A stretch of DNA of 64,000 nt from Amblyornis subalaris (Eukaryota > Chordata > Aves > Passeriformes > Ptilonorhynchidae), in the NCBI GenBank assembly GCA_018881555.1, contig JACAXG010000007.1, positions 9,986,435 to 10,050,434 of the forward strand, written 5' to 3'. This document shows, one piece after another, positions 25,495 to 39,500 of the stretch; position 1 is the first letter of the stretch; every line of letters begins with the position of its first letter. The notes beneath the pieces are model-generated. The model had not been told where the DNA came from. It saw nothing but the letters and a program-made list of their open reading frames with translations, and did no database searches. Position numbers and translations under genes: made by a program.

Positions 25495-28400
25495 AAATCT
25501 TTAAAAAAGCACAGAACAACACAAAAATAGACACCAAGACACATCTTTGCTTCCCTCCACGGCCCTCACTGAGACAACTAAGATTTCTCCTAGAGCAAGG
25601 GAACCTGAAAATTTGTATGCTCAGGCCAGGCTGGAGGCAGGCAGACCACTGACTCATCTGNAGCCTGGCCAGGATTATGCCAGCACACGGGACCACTTAT
25701 GCTGTAAATCCTCTCCTCCTTGGGCTGGTGCAGCATGTCCCTGCGCGCCTGGTGTGCCGGGGAAGCAGCACTGCAGCACCTCTGCTCCCTCTCCCTTCGG
25801 CACAAAGGGATGGGAGAGCTCTGACGGGATACCGAACCCCTTGGAAAACTGAAATGTACTCCTTCCTGAGCATACTGGAGGAAGAAACAGGGTGAACAAT
25901 TCATTTCNGAGATCACACGTGTTGTTCCTGAGTTGCCCTCCTGGTCAGCGTAACACCACACTTCACTTGTTATGCTGACTACATCCAGCAGAGNTCTGGA
26001 AAGAGTGCAAGTAGTAACCGAGCCTCGTTTGGTGTGAGTAGGGTGGGTGTAGGTGGAGGAAGGGATGAGGAATATAAACTTTTAAAACCCCAATAAAATT
26101 ACAAAAGCCCAATCTCTCTCCTTCTCAGCAACCAAAAGATCAAATGTTACCAGACGATGAAAACAAATAATTCCTTAACAGTTATTGGCAAAGGGAAAAA
26201 GCAACCATTTAACACCTGCCAACAAGGACTGGCTGGAAAATGAGGATTTGGGTTCTTCCCCCTCCTATTGTGTTTTCTCTCTTGTCAACCAAACCAATGC
26301 ATTTCCTGCTCTATCTCAACTAGGTCTATGACTNCTTTGGACCCACCACTAGTCCCCATCAACACATTTCACACTTTGCCTTCCTTCNTTTCATTACACT
26401 TACTCAAGCTAAGCAGCTACAATTGCCTGACTGTCAACAACATTTACAAGTCTCTGGAAACAATAATCTTCCTTCTTCACATCCATTTTCAGATGATATA
26501 ACTTTTCTTTACATAAATCATTTCCCATATACAAATTTGCAAGACATTCAACTTGTAAAGACTCTTTCTTTGTTCAACCTGTCCTTTTAATATCAGACTC
26601 ACTTCCCCCCCTCCTCTGCCCCCTTCCTTTAGATATATGTCTCCAAACATAAGGTCCAACCATTTTCAGAATCCTCAATGCACACTTTGGCATAGGAGTG
26701 GCCTAAGTGACATAAGAAGGCTTTCCCACTTTCAAGTTTAGATAAATCTTTTCCAGTTAAACCTACCAAATTAGAGGGACGCCTGTTTTATAATTCTCAG
26801 TAGCAGTGAGCACAGCATTCTCCTTATGCTTATACACTCATATTTGAGATTACTTCAAAGACTGTTCCTTTGACCTCATGGAGTACGGAGTACAAGATAC
26901 AGCATGTCTGAAACAGCTGATACACCCTTTCAACAACAAAATAGTTATTGCAGATAATTAAACAGATGTAAGAGAAGGGCAGGTCTGGTATCGGCCTTTT
27001 CAAATCTCCAGATTAATCTCAACATCACCAGTGCAACTGATGTCAGATCTGCAACTGAGTCCTAGATTGTCTTTCTCCTTCATTTAACAGCCTATAGCAT
27101 GCTNACAAAACAACTACCGAAAGTGATCTTCTGAACTGGTCATTAGCAACTGGGCATTTCAATCCAAGTTTTCATTGCTTATAACAACTGAACTAAATTT
27201 GTGAAGTATTTTTAAGGAGTTCAACATCTCTTAGAATTGTAAATATGAGGAGGGATAAAAACATGCACATTTCTGTACCAGTCACTGAATCAGACATGGT
27301 TTGATATGCAATTAACTATGTAAGACAATGGATTTTCATCCTGTGCTTCTTTTATTCAGTGTTGTGATGGAAAAGGTGGTAGACTCACTAAAAGATATGC
27401 AGAACTTTTATATATCAAGAAATCATCAAATCTGTAGCAGAAGCTTGTTTTGGGCATTTTTTCCTAATTTCAAGAAACCAGCTTATGCAAGAAATTAAAT
27501 TAAGAATAGGTTCTCAGTTGCCATAGTAATAGCAAGATTCCCAACTTCAAACAAACTACCAAAACTCTACCAGGATTACATAAATAAATATATAAATAAA
27601 TAGTGACTTGGGCTGGTAATTCCTATAAGTCCATGTAGTTGCTGGGCTGGTGTGGGGAGGCTGCCAACAGACAGCAATTTAAGAGTTGACTATTTCCATG
27701 GTCTTTTTTATTCTCCTCATTTCTAAACAGCTGGAGCACAGAGTGTTGAACAATACGCCTTACTTAATTTTTTCTAAGAAAGTTAATGTACAAAACACTC
27801 ATCAAAGCTTACATTTTGTTACTGAACAGCATGTTCAGCGACTCCGGAACAAGCGGGAAGANCACTTCTGAGACTGGTCAAAGCTGAACATGCTGTCAAC
27901 TTGCAGAAGCCAAAAGCTCGCCCCATTGCCCTCTGTCTGCCCAGGACAGATCAGTCAGCTCCGAAAAATTNTGGAAACTCACCCTCTGCCATAAAATAGC
28001 TTTTCCACGCCCTNTGCATGGAAGAAACGGGTCTGAAATTTGACCAAGGAAAACAAGATTTCTCTAGGATCCCCGTTTGCTACAAATCCTCCACAAATAA
28101 AGAATGAAATTGGATCAGACAAGCCCACAGGAACCTTCACATTTTCTGTTCCTGCATGTCCACAACACCCTTACAAGCCAGCAGAGAAACTGATAGTCAA
28201 GATGACAACCAAAGGTTTCTAGATTGCTTCCTTAGTGAAGACAAATCTTCATTAAAGACTGTCTGGTTATCCAGCTCTTGCTGGGAGGAATTAGATTGCC
28301 CTTATCAACCTTAGCTACACAGTAAAGCTCTTTCATTTGAGTGTCTCTTGAAGTGCATTTTACCAAAGGCTATATCCCAGGTTAATTAATAGCATGCAAC

Positions 28401-29763
28401 TGAAAATAGTTTGCTGAACTAGCAGAAAAACAACTCAATAAAACAGCTTCATCTCCAAGAAGAGACGGATTCTTCTGGCACTGATTTTATCTGAATTTGT
28501 GTTTTGGTCTTCACAGATGGGAAGTAACATCACCAGCTTCTGCCTCCTTAGCCAGTCTTGGCTGGCAAACACCCCCCCTGCCTTAAAAACACATATCAGA
28601 AGTCCTGGGGCAGATTTGTATTTTGTGCTCTCATCTTTCAGTACTTTTTCTTCTGAAGGAGGGCTGGCTGTGTTCTCNTTGTCAATGATTGCATGCAATC
28701 TTCATAGTGATTATGATAACTTTTCTGCACTACTCTCATGACAAGAAAGGGTGAGCTCCTACTTTCAGTTGAGACTTCCTGCTTGAAAAGAATTTAAACC
28801 TAGGATTAAGTCTTTAAGTGGTTTCACTCCTATGTGCTCATACAACTGTGATCTTGCAGGTGGATTAAAAGATGGAGCTTCATGTGCCAATTCCCGTAAA
28901 GTTTACAAGAGTAAACCTCTAATCATTCTAGATCTCTCTTGAGTCAAGGTCTTAACAACCTGCCCTCTTAAATAATAATTCTGATTGTCTCCAAGAGACA
29001 ACAAAGAGTGAAAGACAGAGGAAAGCAGATGCCAGCTTTCTCTTTCCTGCAATATGAGAAGCAGCAGGACAGGTCAGTTGGTCAAACTGCAACAATAAAC
29101 TCAGCATTCCTAGCAGGGAACGCTTTTTACCAGACGTGGGCTGTGAGCACACTGGTAAAGGGAAAAGGGTACATTTGAATGGGATATCAAAACTACTCAT
29201 AATTCACCCACCAAAAAATATGTTGGAGAAGTGGACAAAATTCATATTTGTCAAGCTAAGTCAAGCTTGATCAGAAATCAAGCACCACGTAGCAGTTCCT
29301 GCCCACATCTGCCTTCTCTCGAGCCTGTCAAGTATCCAACAGAGACCACTATCAGATGCTGTGCTACGTGTCAGACAGAGCTAGTGTCTGACTCAACGGA
29401 TCTGCTAAACAAAATCTTAAAAAAACCAACCAAAACCAACTTAAATGTTCAGTCCTGATGAAATTCTAAATCAAATACATGCAAAAAATACAAAATATTT
29501 TGCCCTCAATAACAATGTGCTCCTTGCACAATAATGTGGCAAAACAATGACTATTTTCAAAGTGTGAGCCTTTGATTTCTCGTTAATAAAACTGAATAAG
29601 CTTACACATGCATGCTTAGATATAAGGAGATGACCCCCACCCCCAAAAGGTGCTTAGGGGGTGCTTAAATATTAAGATGCATCATGGGAACATATACTTA
29701 ATTTGAGGCCAGGTTAAAGATGTTACTGAAGTTCAATACTTAAGTTAAGCTTCTACTGATATT

Positions 29764-29782
29764 AAAAAAAAAAAAAAAAAAA
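29764..29782. repeat. poly-A run, 19 nt
   Basis: Nineteen consecutive A residues occur on the + strand (T on the PTPN13 sense strand). No recognisable retroposon body precedes the run, so it is annotated only as a homopolymer. Its length may be unreliable. Confidence 0.9.
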
Positions 29783-30465
29783 TCAAGAAAGGGAGGGAAA
29801 GGCCTTAAGGATTTGCAGAGTTTAAAGAAAAGAAAGAAAAACATAAGGAGGAGGAAGGGTTCCATACTGAGACCTAGTGCTAAAATGTGTATTATTACCA
29901 GGATTGCAGATGCTCAACTTGGAGCCTGCTAAGTTGGGAGGGAGAAGAAATACTTACTTCTACTCCTTTGAAGTACAAGACAACATCACATTCCTCTCAG
30001 TACCTATATAAGNGTTGCCACTTGCATTCTGGGGAATCATACCCAGCCCTCTGGTCAAGCTTTCTGTTGCTCACCTTTGCCACTCTTGAGGCTAAATCTC
30101 TTCTGAGCAGACTGGTCATGACTGCACCCATTTCTATGCCCCCTTCAGTACCCAAGTGTACCAATGGTCTCAGACTTATTTATCAATTTTTTCTTATGCT
30201 TCCATCTCACTTCAGTGAATCTAAAATAATTGCAGTTATCACCACAAGAAACTAGATGTGCCACAGGTTCTGACAGAACATGAAGTGATGGTTGAAAACA
30301 TCTTTTGGGCTAGGGTGCAGCAAGGCACTTACCCAAAGACAACCTAAGAGCAAATTATTGTTTGGGTTTAGAGCCTAGGAAGCACAAGGGAGTTTACTCC
30401 TATGACATGTTCACATAACCAAGATGTTTCCAGTTCTGTATTTATCAGCCTTAAAAAGTGCTTAC

Positions 30466-30580
30466 CTTTTCTGAATAGTTCTTGAAGGCTCTCTGCACTT
30501 TGGTTCAAAATAGCCCATATTTCCTCTTCTTGCAATGGTCCCCCCCGAACCTCCAGAGCCTCTGCTAGTGACACATGCAT
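30466..30580 (-). CDS. PTPN13: PTPN13 exon 2: translation start and start of KIND domain
   Basis: The exon spans 30466-30585, with five untranslated nt (gtaac) before the start codon. The acceptor is minus strand tttcatttcccag and the donor is AAAAG|gtaagc. It encodes residues 1-38 plus one nt. The N-terminus is MHVSLAEALEVRGGPLQEEE and continues IWAILNQSAESLQELFRK, matching mammalian PTPN13 except for conservative changes. The start is chosen because it is the conserved first Met, has A at -3, and lies five nt inside the exon. Almost the whole 5' untranslated region must therefore come from the upstream first exon. This is the N-terminal edge of the KIND domain. The donor lies three codons earlier than expected from the mammalian protein length, and no alternative GT is available nine nt downstream. 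Confidence 0.97.
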
Positions 30581-33500
30581 GTTACCTGGGAAATGAAACA
30601 GACTGATTTAACACTACATAAGTTTTCTTCTCCTCGCATGCAGTATTTATGTAGTAATAACCCATGTGACCCTCAGTAACAAAAATTCTCCAGCATTAAT
30701 GGAACCCATCAAATACAAATAATACAAAACATTCACTATGATCATAAACAACTTTGAGCACCTATTCAAGAAAAACTTGGGTTAAGACAATAACGATCCA
30801 TAGTAGGCTTTAAATCAATAAACTCAACTAACTGGCATTAATCCATACGCTATGGGCAAGANCTTGCTCTGTTTATAAAGATGACAGATCAATCAATAGT
30901 TACAGGTTTATTAAAATAAATCAGCTATTAACATGATTTTGACAGGTTTAAGTCAGCGAAGCAGTTGCTAGGAAAGGAAGCACGTCTTCCTTCCACAGGG
31001 TTGTTTATAGTATCTCCTGACCAGTTATGAGAAGCACCACCAGCAAACATGCACACAAGCAAGGCAGCTGTGGAACTGATAGTGAACTCCTTCGTTCAGC
31101 TTCTCCTTGCAGTTATAAAACAAAGTAAAACTGTTAGCAGCACTCCACATATTACATCCCCAGAAAACAAATAAAGATTTCCTTCCCCAGAGAAAAGAAG
31201 TTAGCCTTCAATATTTTTTTCAAAGAGTTAAGCCATTTTCACCACACTACAATATAATATTCNGTTACCCAAAATCATTTTGAAAACTGAAGAACGCATG
31301 CCTAAATATTCTGGCAAAGTCAAAGCTTCATCTGTTTCATGGAAAGCTCAGGAACAAATAAATGATGTGTCTGCTTAACTATTCCCACNTCCTATGGACA
31401 TTAAATGTTCTTGGAGTGAGCACTCATGTCAATTTATATTTCTGATCAATATGCAGCTGCAGTCTCTTCTCTCTCTGCTTCTCTCCAAACCCCAGAAAAT
31501 AAAAATTTTGAGGCAGTGAGCATAAGATATATTGTCAATCATCACTGGTGAGTTTGTTATGTCTCAAAGGCCCTAAGCTTGCTGCTGGAAATGGAAAAGA
31601 CGGTTCCACAAACAATGCTTAATGTCTGGAGATGAGTAACTGATATCAACAGCTTTAGACGACCCAATGGTACTGCTGGAGGGTCCTCCCCCTTCCTTTA
31701 AATTGCCTCCCCATCACCATATAATCCTTGCTTAGATGTACATGCCTGGATATTAACCTAACAAATTGCAAGGAGGACAAGCTCACTATTTAGTTTCCCA
31801 GCTGTCTAGGCAGCTTCATGTCTTGCATGTGTTTTTACTTACAGATAACCAGGCTTATACACATACAATGGCAACATAAAAGGCTGAATATCCTGCAGTT
31901 TCTGACTGAAAACATGAGTTTTGATAATGCTTGCTGTAATACTAGCCCTTTCACCTAGAATTCCATCCTACACCACTGAAAAATTACATATTGCTGGCTG
32001 CTTTTCAGCACACCTTATTTTTCCTTATTTCACAACTTGCCAGTTTCTAGCATTCAATTATTCTGCATATTTANTAAGTCAGACATATTTTCAACAATTA
32101 ATGTTCAAAAGCCATCACCAAAAGATAATGGAAGGGAAAGCAGACTCAGATCACATTTAAAAGAAAGATGAAATACAAATTCCCAAAGAGAAAAATAAAT
32201 AAACTCTTCAAAATGGAAAGGTAGGACAAATACAGACTTCCAATAAATGCATGGAAAACCAGAGACGAATGTGTTTCTAGACAGCATGAGATTCACATAC
32301 ACCTGGCAGAGTGAGTGTCCACTCTATCATCTCTACCAGGGAATTCTGTGATTTCATGGCACTGTCTCAAATTTCAGTATGTGCATCTAGAATCAAACTA
32401 TCTGGATTATTCAGATTAAAAGACCTCATCTTCTAAAAACACACGAACTGCAAATGAAAACTTTTTGTGATAAATATTCTAAAAGAGGATGCTGAGCATA
32501 ACACCAACAGTAACAATCGCCCCTCCAAATTCTTCTCTGCCCCTCCCCTATTCCCCATCCTGCAAAATCCCAAACCTTTTCAGCTGTGATTAAATAGNGT
32601 GGACTGTTCTGTAGCGGATACAAGCCAATTCCCTATCTAACAGCCCAACAGAGACCATAAGCATGTCTGCTGAAACTCCCAAACACATGACATCTGCACT
32701 AAAAGAATCCTACAGCAAACAGTTTCTNGATCACAGTAAGAAGTGTATGAATATCCACCCAGCCACCCAGGCTTCAGCTGTAGCAGTGCAAGCAACAAGA
32801 TCTGCTTGCATTTTACGGATAGCAGGAGCTTTACAAATAAAAATCAAACACACAACACACCAAACCCAAACCATTTCAAACTGATTTTAAAAGCCCAAGC
32901 AGAATAGATCACAAAAACAGTCACTACAAGCACAGCCACATACAAAATACCACAAGCTGAGCATTGACTGGGATTCTCATTGAAGCAGATCTATTTCAGT
33001 AACTTTCTGGTACCTTTCTCTGTAACCTTTCTTCCTCAAAATTATCTTTAAGCTGCAGTGTTTGTCTGTCACAGCAATGGGCAGACCAACACGCTTGTTA
33101 TGAGGATTAAAGAACCTCCCACAAAATGGTTCTCCAGCACCAAGGAACTGACTGAGGCAAGCTGGGGTGAAGCTGTTGGCAGGAAAACGCAAGGCCAGGT
33201 TTCTCCACCTGTACAGCCCNCCTGTTATCAGCCAGGCTCCCATTTGGAGCTGATAGTGGAAGTGCCTGGCTCAATACATACTTCTTTCCCACCAGTTTGT
33301 TTCTGTCAGACGTTTTTCACAGNAAGGTATTTGTAGGAATGCTAATGTTTGCCATGCACAATTCCTCCAAATTTCCTGTCTCCTTAGATTTTGGGAACCT
33401 TCAATAGTGTGTGGTCCTTTTCGCATACAGAAACCTAAATGCTCAATACACACAAAAGCTTTTGGTTCTACACAATACCTGAACATTCCCATAAATTGCA

Positions 33501-36500
33501 ACATAAGGAATATAGAGTAATTTTTCTAAGAGAAAAGCATCGTTTTTGTAGAATACCATATCAAAACCATACTGACTGCCTATCTTCTCATCTTACCTCT
33601 CTAACTGCAGTTACATCAGTGGCTATACAGTTGTTTAACATTCCTTTTCCAGCTAAAATGAATCACCATGGAAATGAATTCTATGTCTAAGAACTTAAGA
33701 GAAAGAAAGCTGGGTCATAGCAACAGCAGATAAAAGACTAATAGCAATCTCCTAAAATGCAAGAAAAAGAATAAAAATTAGCTATTTCCATTAAGGGTAA
33801 ATTTTAGCTGATTTCAGTTGAGCAAAGAGGAGCTAATCCAAGGTGACAGGGTGAGCACATCTCAGGAAAGCTTAATAGTATTGGCCAAAAACGACAGAAT
33901 GCAAAATTCCAAGTAAAACAAAGAGGTTCCCTTGTACAAATTGTGCAAGTTTGTTTCAAACACCCAAAGATGCTCCTGGCAGTCCCTGTTTTTGTCAGTG
34001 TTTCAGGATGACTGGCAAAGAAATCTTGGTGCACTGGCAGAGTTCTCAATGGACTCTCAGCCGGTTCACGTCATGCTATTTTTCTTGCAATGAGGCCTCT
34101 CCCTGTCTCCTCTTTATCTAAGGAAAGCAAGATCTGTTGTGCTGGAATCCTGTGCCCTGTTCCTTTCACTCCTTGTAATAAGAATGGACAGATTAAAGAA
34201 AAGCTAAAGGTGCACCTTCCAAGGATGAGTTCACTTTCCTTTTTCTTCAGACAGCGTTATGATGGCATCTTAATAACGAAGCCACACCAACACTTAGCTG
34301 AAGATGGGATCAGGGCAGGCAAGTCAAAGGGTGAGGTGGTATGAATTCTTCATGAACTGTTAGGGCATGGATTACTCATACATCCAAAACTCACACAACG
34401 TCACAGCCACGGCACATCCAAACAGGGACATTCACACAGCAGAGAGCACAACACAGTGTAAGAAGACAGTGGACAAATTAAAATANTTAGCACTGGAGAT
34501 GCATAGACACAAACCTGACAGGTTGCTTGTTCTGGGGCAGAGTTTACTCCTAGACCACACAGGAGTACTATTTCCACAGGAAAGGAGTTGCATCGTGTGG
34601 AGGCAGCTTTTGCGCTCCAGGACAAGGAGCAAATTCAGGTGTAAATCATTTGTATTAACAAGCTCTGAGTGCAATTTCTCGGCAGCACTCAGCCCTAAGC
34701 CATGCAGGCAGTACAGTCACAGGAAAGAATCCTGCCTAAGCCAGAGGCCTCTCCCATATCTCAGACACTTCTTTAAAAGAGCCTGTCATGAGGACCAGCT
34801 GCCAGCTCCTCCCTCTAAGACAGTCAGCTTACACCCTCCCAGATGAGTGGGATGGGTANCTCTGGCTCTTGCCTGAAAACAAGCTCAGTGACCTCCTTGT
34901 CACTACACTTTAAAGTCCCAGTAGCCCGTGTTAAAAGCACACCCCCTATGGAACATCCGGACACTGCCAACATGGCCCACGAGGGAGCCTCCCACTTGGT
35001 CTGTCCCAAGTAAGAGGGAAAGCACAACAGGACCAGCCCTTCACACTGGGTAATTCTGTCAAAATTACTATTTGCAAGGTATGTACTCTTTTCCCTACCA
35101 CTTGAAAAGTTTTCACAACATCTCACTTTTTAGTTATTTATGTATGCAGAACAGAAGTTAAATGCTCAAAATTCTCATTTCCCCCAACCACTGCCATTTT
35201 TCCTTACACATTTTAAATTTGAAATTGAAAGTCTCCAACAGCAACAAAGAATTAAGAAAATTTTAATGGCCTGTTCTTTCCAAATTTTATTGGACCGTTG
35301 CCAGCCAAAATATTNAGAAGCTATTGCTATAACTGTGATTATCAAAGAGTGTAATATCAGTAAATTTTGTCCAAAAGTTCTTAAAAACAGATTGAAAGTC
35401 AAAAGGCTCAACTACTTCAACTTAACCGATGCTTGACAACTTTGTTTTGGTCTTAGTAACATCCCTTGCTTTTTTCCTTACCTTGTGCATTANCTTTTTT
35501 CCCCAATCTTGTAACTTCAGATCAAAAACTTTTAGTCAAAAGCCGTGCTTTAACATCAGCTAACTGAAATGCCTGCACTAACTACCTCGTACTTTATACT
35601 TCACAGGAATATGATGCCAAGAAACATGGAGAGCAGCTGCGCTAGGCACACACTCTGCAGGTGTTTTCAGGTCTTCATCTATACTTCTTCTGTAAGAAGT
35701 AGTGAAAAAATCTAGAACATCAAACACTGTTAGAATTGCTAGATAATCACATAAAATACTCTGGTATTCATTTTTATCCTTGGACAAAATTTAAAACAGA
35801 GAAGAGATAGCAAGAAGGCTCTATACACATCAAAATACTTTCTGTGGTGAAAAAATCCACATTATTTGTCCCAAATAAAACACTGTTAGCTGACTTGAAG
35901 TGTCCTGAATACNAGCAATATTGCCCCCTTGCTCCGCAGGGACACTCAGGCAAAAAGTGGCAGGTTCTGAGGAGCACTTTTCTCTTTGCAGACGAGCCAA
36001 GAGCCCCTTCTTGGCCTCTCCTCTGTAGATATAAATGCCTGAAGGCAGAAGTACATTTAACAAGACAATTCTGTCCAAGAGAACATCTTAAAATTCGCCT
36101 TTCTTAAGCCACGATTAGCTGCCTGAAAATAAAACACTGACACTTTCATTCAGCACTCAATGAATGAGCAGGAAGCACTTTCTCAAAGCACTCGACATGC
36201 ACAAATTTCAGTGACACTGAAGTGAAGCTAGACCTGGACAGTTCTGAAAGTCTGGTCTCTCCCATTTCAGAACCTNAGCACCTTAAGTCATTACCATGGC
36301 CTGTAATTTCAGGATCCTGGCATTTATCTTATTTATTTACATTGGTCCACATCTTACACCCCCNAACGAGACCTGGACTACATCTACCAATTAGTTTATC
36401 CCCAATAACACAGTTGCTGAAACTGGCCTGAAGTTTGGAACCCTGGAGCCAGGTTAGAAAGCTTGCACTCCAGTAGTCTTTGAAACCTTATTTTCAAATA

Positions 36501-39500
36501 CACACATAAAATGTGGTTTCCTATAGNTGCAGGTCCAATTTGCATAGACTATCCAGAAAATAAGCATTATTTGCAAATAGTCAAGTCAAGCATGCAATCA
36601 AGTCAAATATACAAGNTAATCAAGTCAACTGTGTTTAAAGAATTTTTTTTCTTTTAAGAGTCCTGCTCTCAAGTTAATTAGTGCACATTATTCTCAATTA
36701 TTGTCTTGAAGGATAAGGAAACAAACCCTAGTGTCATAACCACTTTTTAAATTTCTCCTATAGATACAATAGGGACAAAAAGCCCCACAATATCCAAATC
36801 TCATCTTCCCCCTCTCTTTTTAAGTATCTAAAGAGCTGCCAGAAATCAGATGAACCAACATTTTTGTGAAAAAAAACACCCTTCCATGGTGCTTTTCATT
36901 CAACCTACTACCTGATAGTAATACTGCCTTAGCACTATTCCATCTCCTTCATTTTGGAGAGGGCAGCAGATTAGTATTACCACCCAAGTAGTTCTCCCCT
37001 TCCCCCACTGTGGAATAGATTAGCTTCTTCCACTCACACTTTTCCTTCCATGTTCTCCTCTTTCTCTCCCATANGCAGACAGGATGAAATGTCAGCAAAA
37101 AAAAATCTCATGCGCCTGGGCAAATCCCCAAACTATATCAAGAAAATTTCTTTAAAACTGCATTTCCTCTTCAAACTGATAGCTTGCTGCTTGAGCTCAG
37201 ACCTCCTCAGTAAGGAACAGTAACTAGCTCAAATTTGTGATAAAACACAAAAGAATATGAAGACGCTCCCAGGAGTATAAATGGTGGCCTTTTATTTGAG
37301 CATACACAGATGAACAGATGAGATGTTAGCATTTCTCCTTCCAAAGCCTTAAATCAGTCTTCTATTCCCATATCTGGAAGACAGAAGAATGTGACATACT
37401 GAGAATCTTGGCTCGCACCTCCAGGACAAGCAGTGTTTCTTTTACTCGAAAAGTGCTTGCTTTCTTTCCTGGAAGGTGGAAAGAAATCAGCTTTTGGCAT
37501 TGACCTGAACACACAATGGAAGACAAGCAAGGGTTAGTGTTGACTCCCTCCTTTGCTCTTCTGTCTCTATCACCAGAACCAGATAAACTTGTTTATCTGA
37601 AGCTTCGTGTAAGGCAAACTAGTAAATCCAGTCCAAATTGTATATAATGATCATGAAAGTCATGTTTTCTAGGCAACTGTAGAATGCTTTTTTATACATG
37701 AGGGTAGCTGATGCTTCGNATTTGATATTAAAATTTTACCCAGAAGAGTATGTAATTATCACTACAAAGTAAGTTTAATCCACATAAATCGCAGCATGAC
37801 TCTTGTATCCCTCTCTTTGTTTAATTGTCAGTGTAAGATTCTTGGGCAACTCCCTTATTTTGCTGCTGATCTGCTCCACCTCGGAGAGGGCACGTCTCCT
37901 TGATGCATTTCTCATACTTGCAACTTTCATTTTAATTGCTAAGTAGGAGCAGAAGACCTGTGACTAAGGCAAGCTGTAGAAAAAAACCCAGAAATTTCAG
38001 GACTACAAAGCAGCTTGGCAATAGTAACACTTTTCAAACAGCACATGAACCAAGAACACCCTTATTCACACGTAACAAATTAAACTCTTCTAATGACCTG
38101 AAATAACCACAAGCAAAAGGCATCTTACTACTGACAGCATAGCTTCACGATGGAGTGATGATGTGCTGTCTATCAGACAAAAGGCACTAAGAATGGCACC
38201 TCCAGCTTTAGTCCAGCAGTTATCCCATTGTTGCATGCCAGAGCCACGCATTCCTCACATACTATAAAAAGGTCATGACTGAAGTCTGTCCTTACTCACT
38301 CACAGCTCCCAGCACAGCTGAAGAGGGAATGTCAGCTATTGTCAGGGGAGCAGAAATAGTAGCAGGCATGTGATTTAAACATCGTGGAGCCACTAGGAAG
38401 CATTATTTTAAGCCAGTAAGTATTACTTCCCACCATCTGTGGCATTCTAAAGCTATGTGCAAATAAGACACTAAGGCTCTGGTCAGCAAGTCAAGTCAGC
38501 AGTGACAATTGCACAGTAACTGCTTCTTCATTCACTACAGTATTACCTTCTCTATAATCAGTTCCCAATGTTTGAGAAAAATAATGCTCAAATATTTAAC
38601 ACCAAGCTATAAATTGCCANAGACTAGAAATTCAGTAACTCCACCAGTAAGTTTCGCTAATGGATAAACTTGCTCTAGAGTAGATTTTTAAAAGCTTGGC
38701 TTAAGGCCTCTGGGTGGTAATGAAATGATACAACTTNTACTACATTAGACAAATTCTCTACCAAAGGGGTCAGATTCTGTCAGATGCTAACCCTTTCAGT
38801 CTCAGTAACAGAGAATGGTATCTTCCTTTAAAAATGTCTCTTCTTGGTAAGATAGCCCCTTGCAGTAATGTAATAATAAGTGCCATGAAGGCAGCACAAC
38901 TGGATCAGTAAGAAATTAAGCCAAGTAAGAGTTCTCTGTTTTCTTGGATGTGGCATTCGAAAGTCCTTCAGATAGGTACAGAAATACTATGTTAATGTGC
39001 TACAATACTGTGGGGGAGAGGTGGGGAGGGCAGTCATTAATATCCACCAGCCTTAGTAATCAAGAAAANTGTTAGGTTTGCAGTGTATTTGTAAATAACT
39101 TAGAAGTCAACATACCCTTAACAAGTATAAAGACTGACCCTACCATATGTTATTCCAAAGCCTGACTTTAATCCTATATATTCACATCCAATACTTCAAC
39201 AAATGGCTTTTNATGCTGTTATGGTGAGTAAACTGTGTGGTTCACTTGAGTTTTGAGATTTCTTCCCCCTGTGGGAGAAAGGTGGATCTGAGCAAAAAAA
39301 TCTTTGTCAGCTTCACACGTTTGACTATCAGGCATTTTGAAAAAAGAAATGAGCAGAAGAGATACCTCACTATGGCACCAAAGCATTTTCTCCATAGTTA
39401 GAATGGCCTCATGTACGGTACTCGTGAAAAAAGCACCGGATTCAGAAACAAGTGTTGTGTTCTTCATTTGGAAGTAATACCCTTACACAGTCACAAGAAG

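Larger units (their letters stand above)
22562..30465 (-). other. PTPN13: PTPN13 intron 2
   Basis: This 7.9-kb intron has a gtaagc donor next to 30465 and a ttacag acceptor next to 22562. It contains a (CA)8 repeat, a 19-nt A run and a locally GC-rich patch at about 25716-25850 of unknown origin. No exon or transposon is recognised. Confidence 0.8.

Noticed and set aside
29887..30255. 122-codon open frame on the + strand in intron 2
   Set aside because: It has no recognisable domain, contains an ambiguous base and lies antisense in an intron. Its length is within chance expectation.
32320..32358. Possible CR1 tail (gaattctgtgatttcatgg)
   Set aside because: There is no CR1 body upstream and only one degenerate terminal unit. 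It could be chance.
36583..36632. Repeated aatcaagtcaa words
   Set aside because: Three scattered near-copies without regular period or conserved spacers. There is no array and no CRISPR-like structure.
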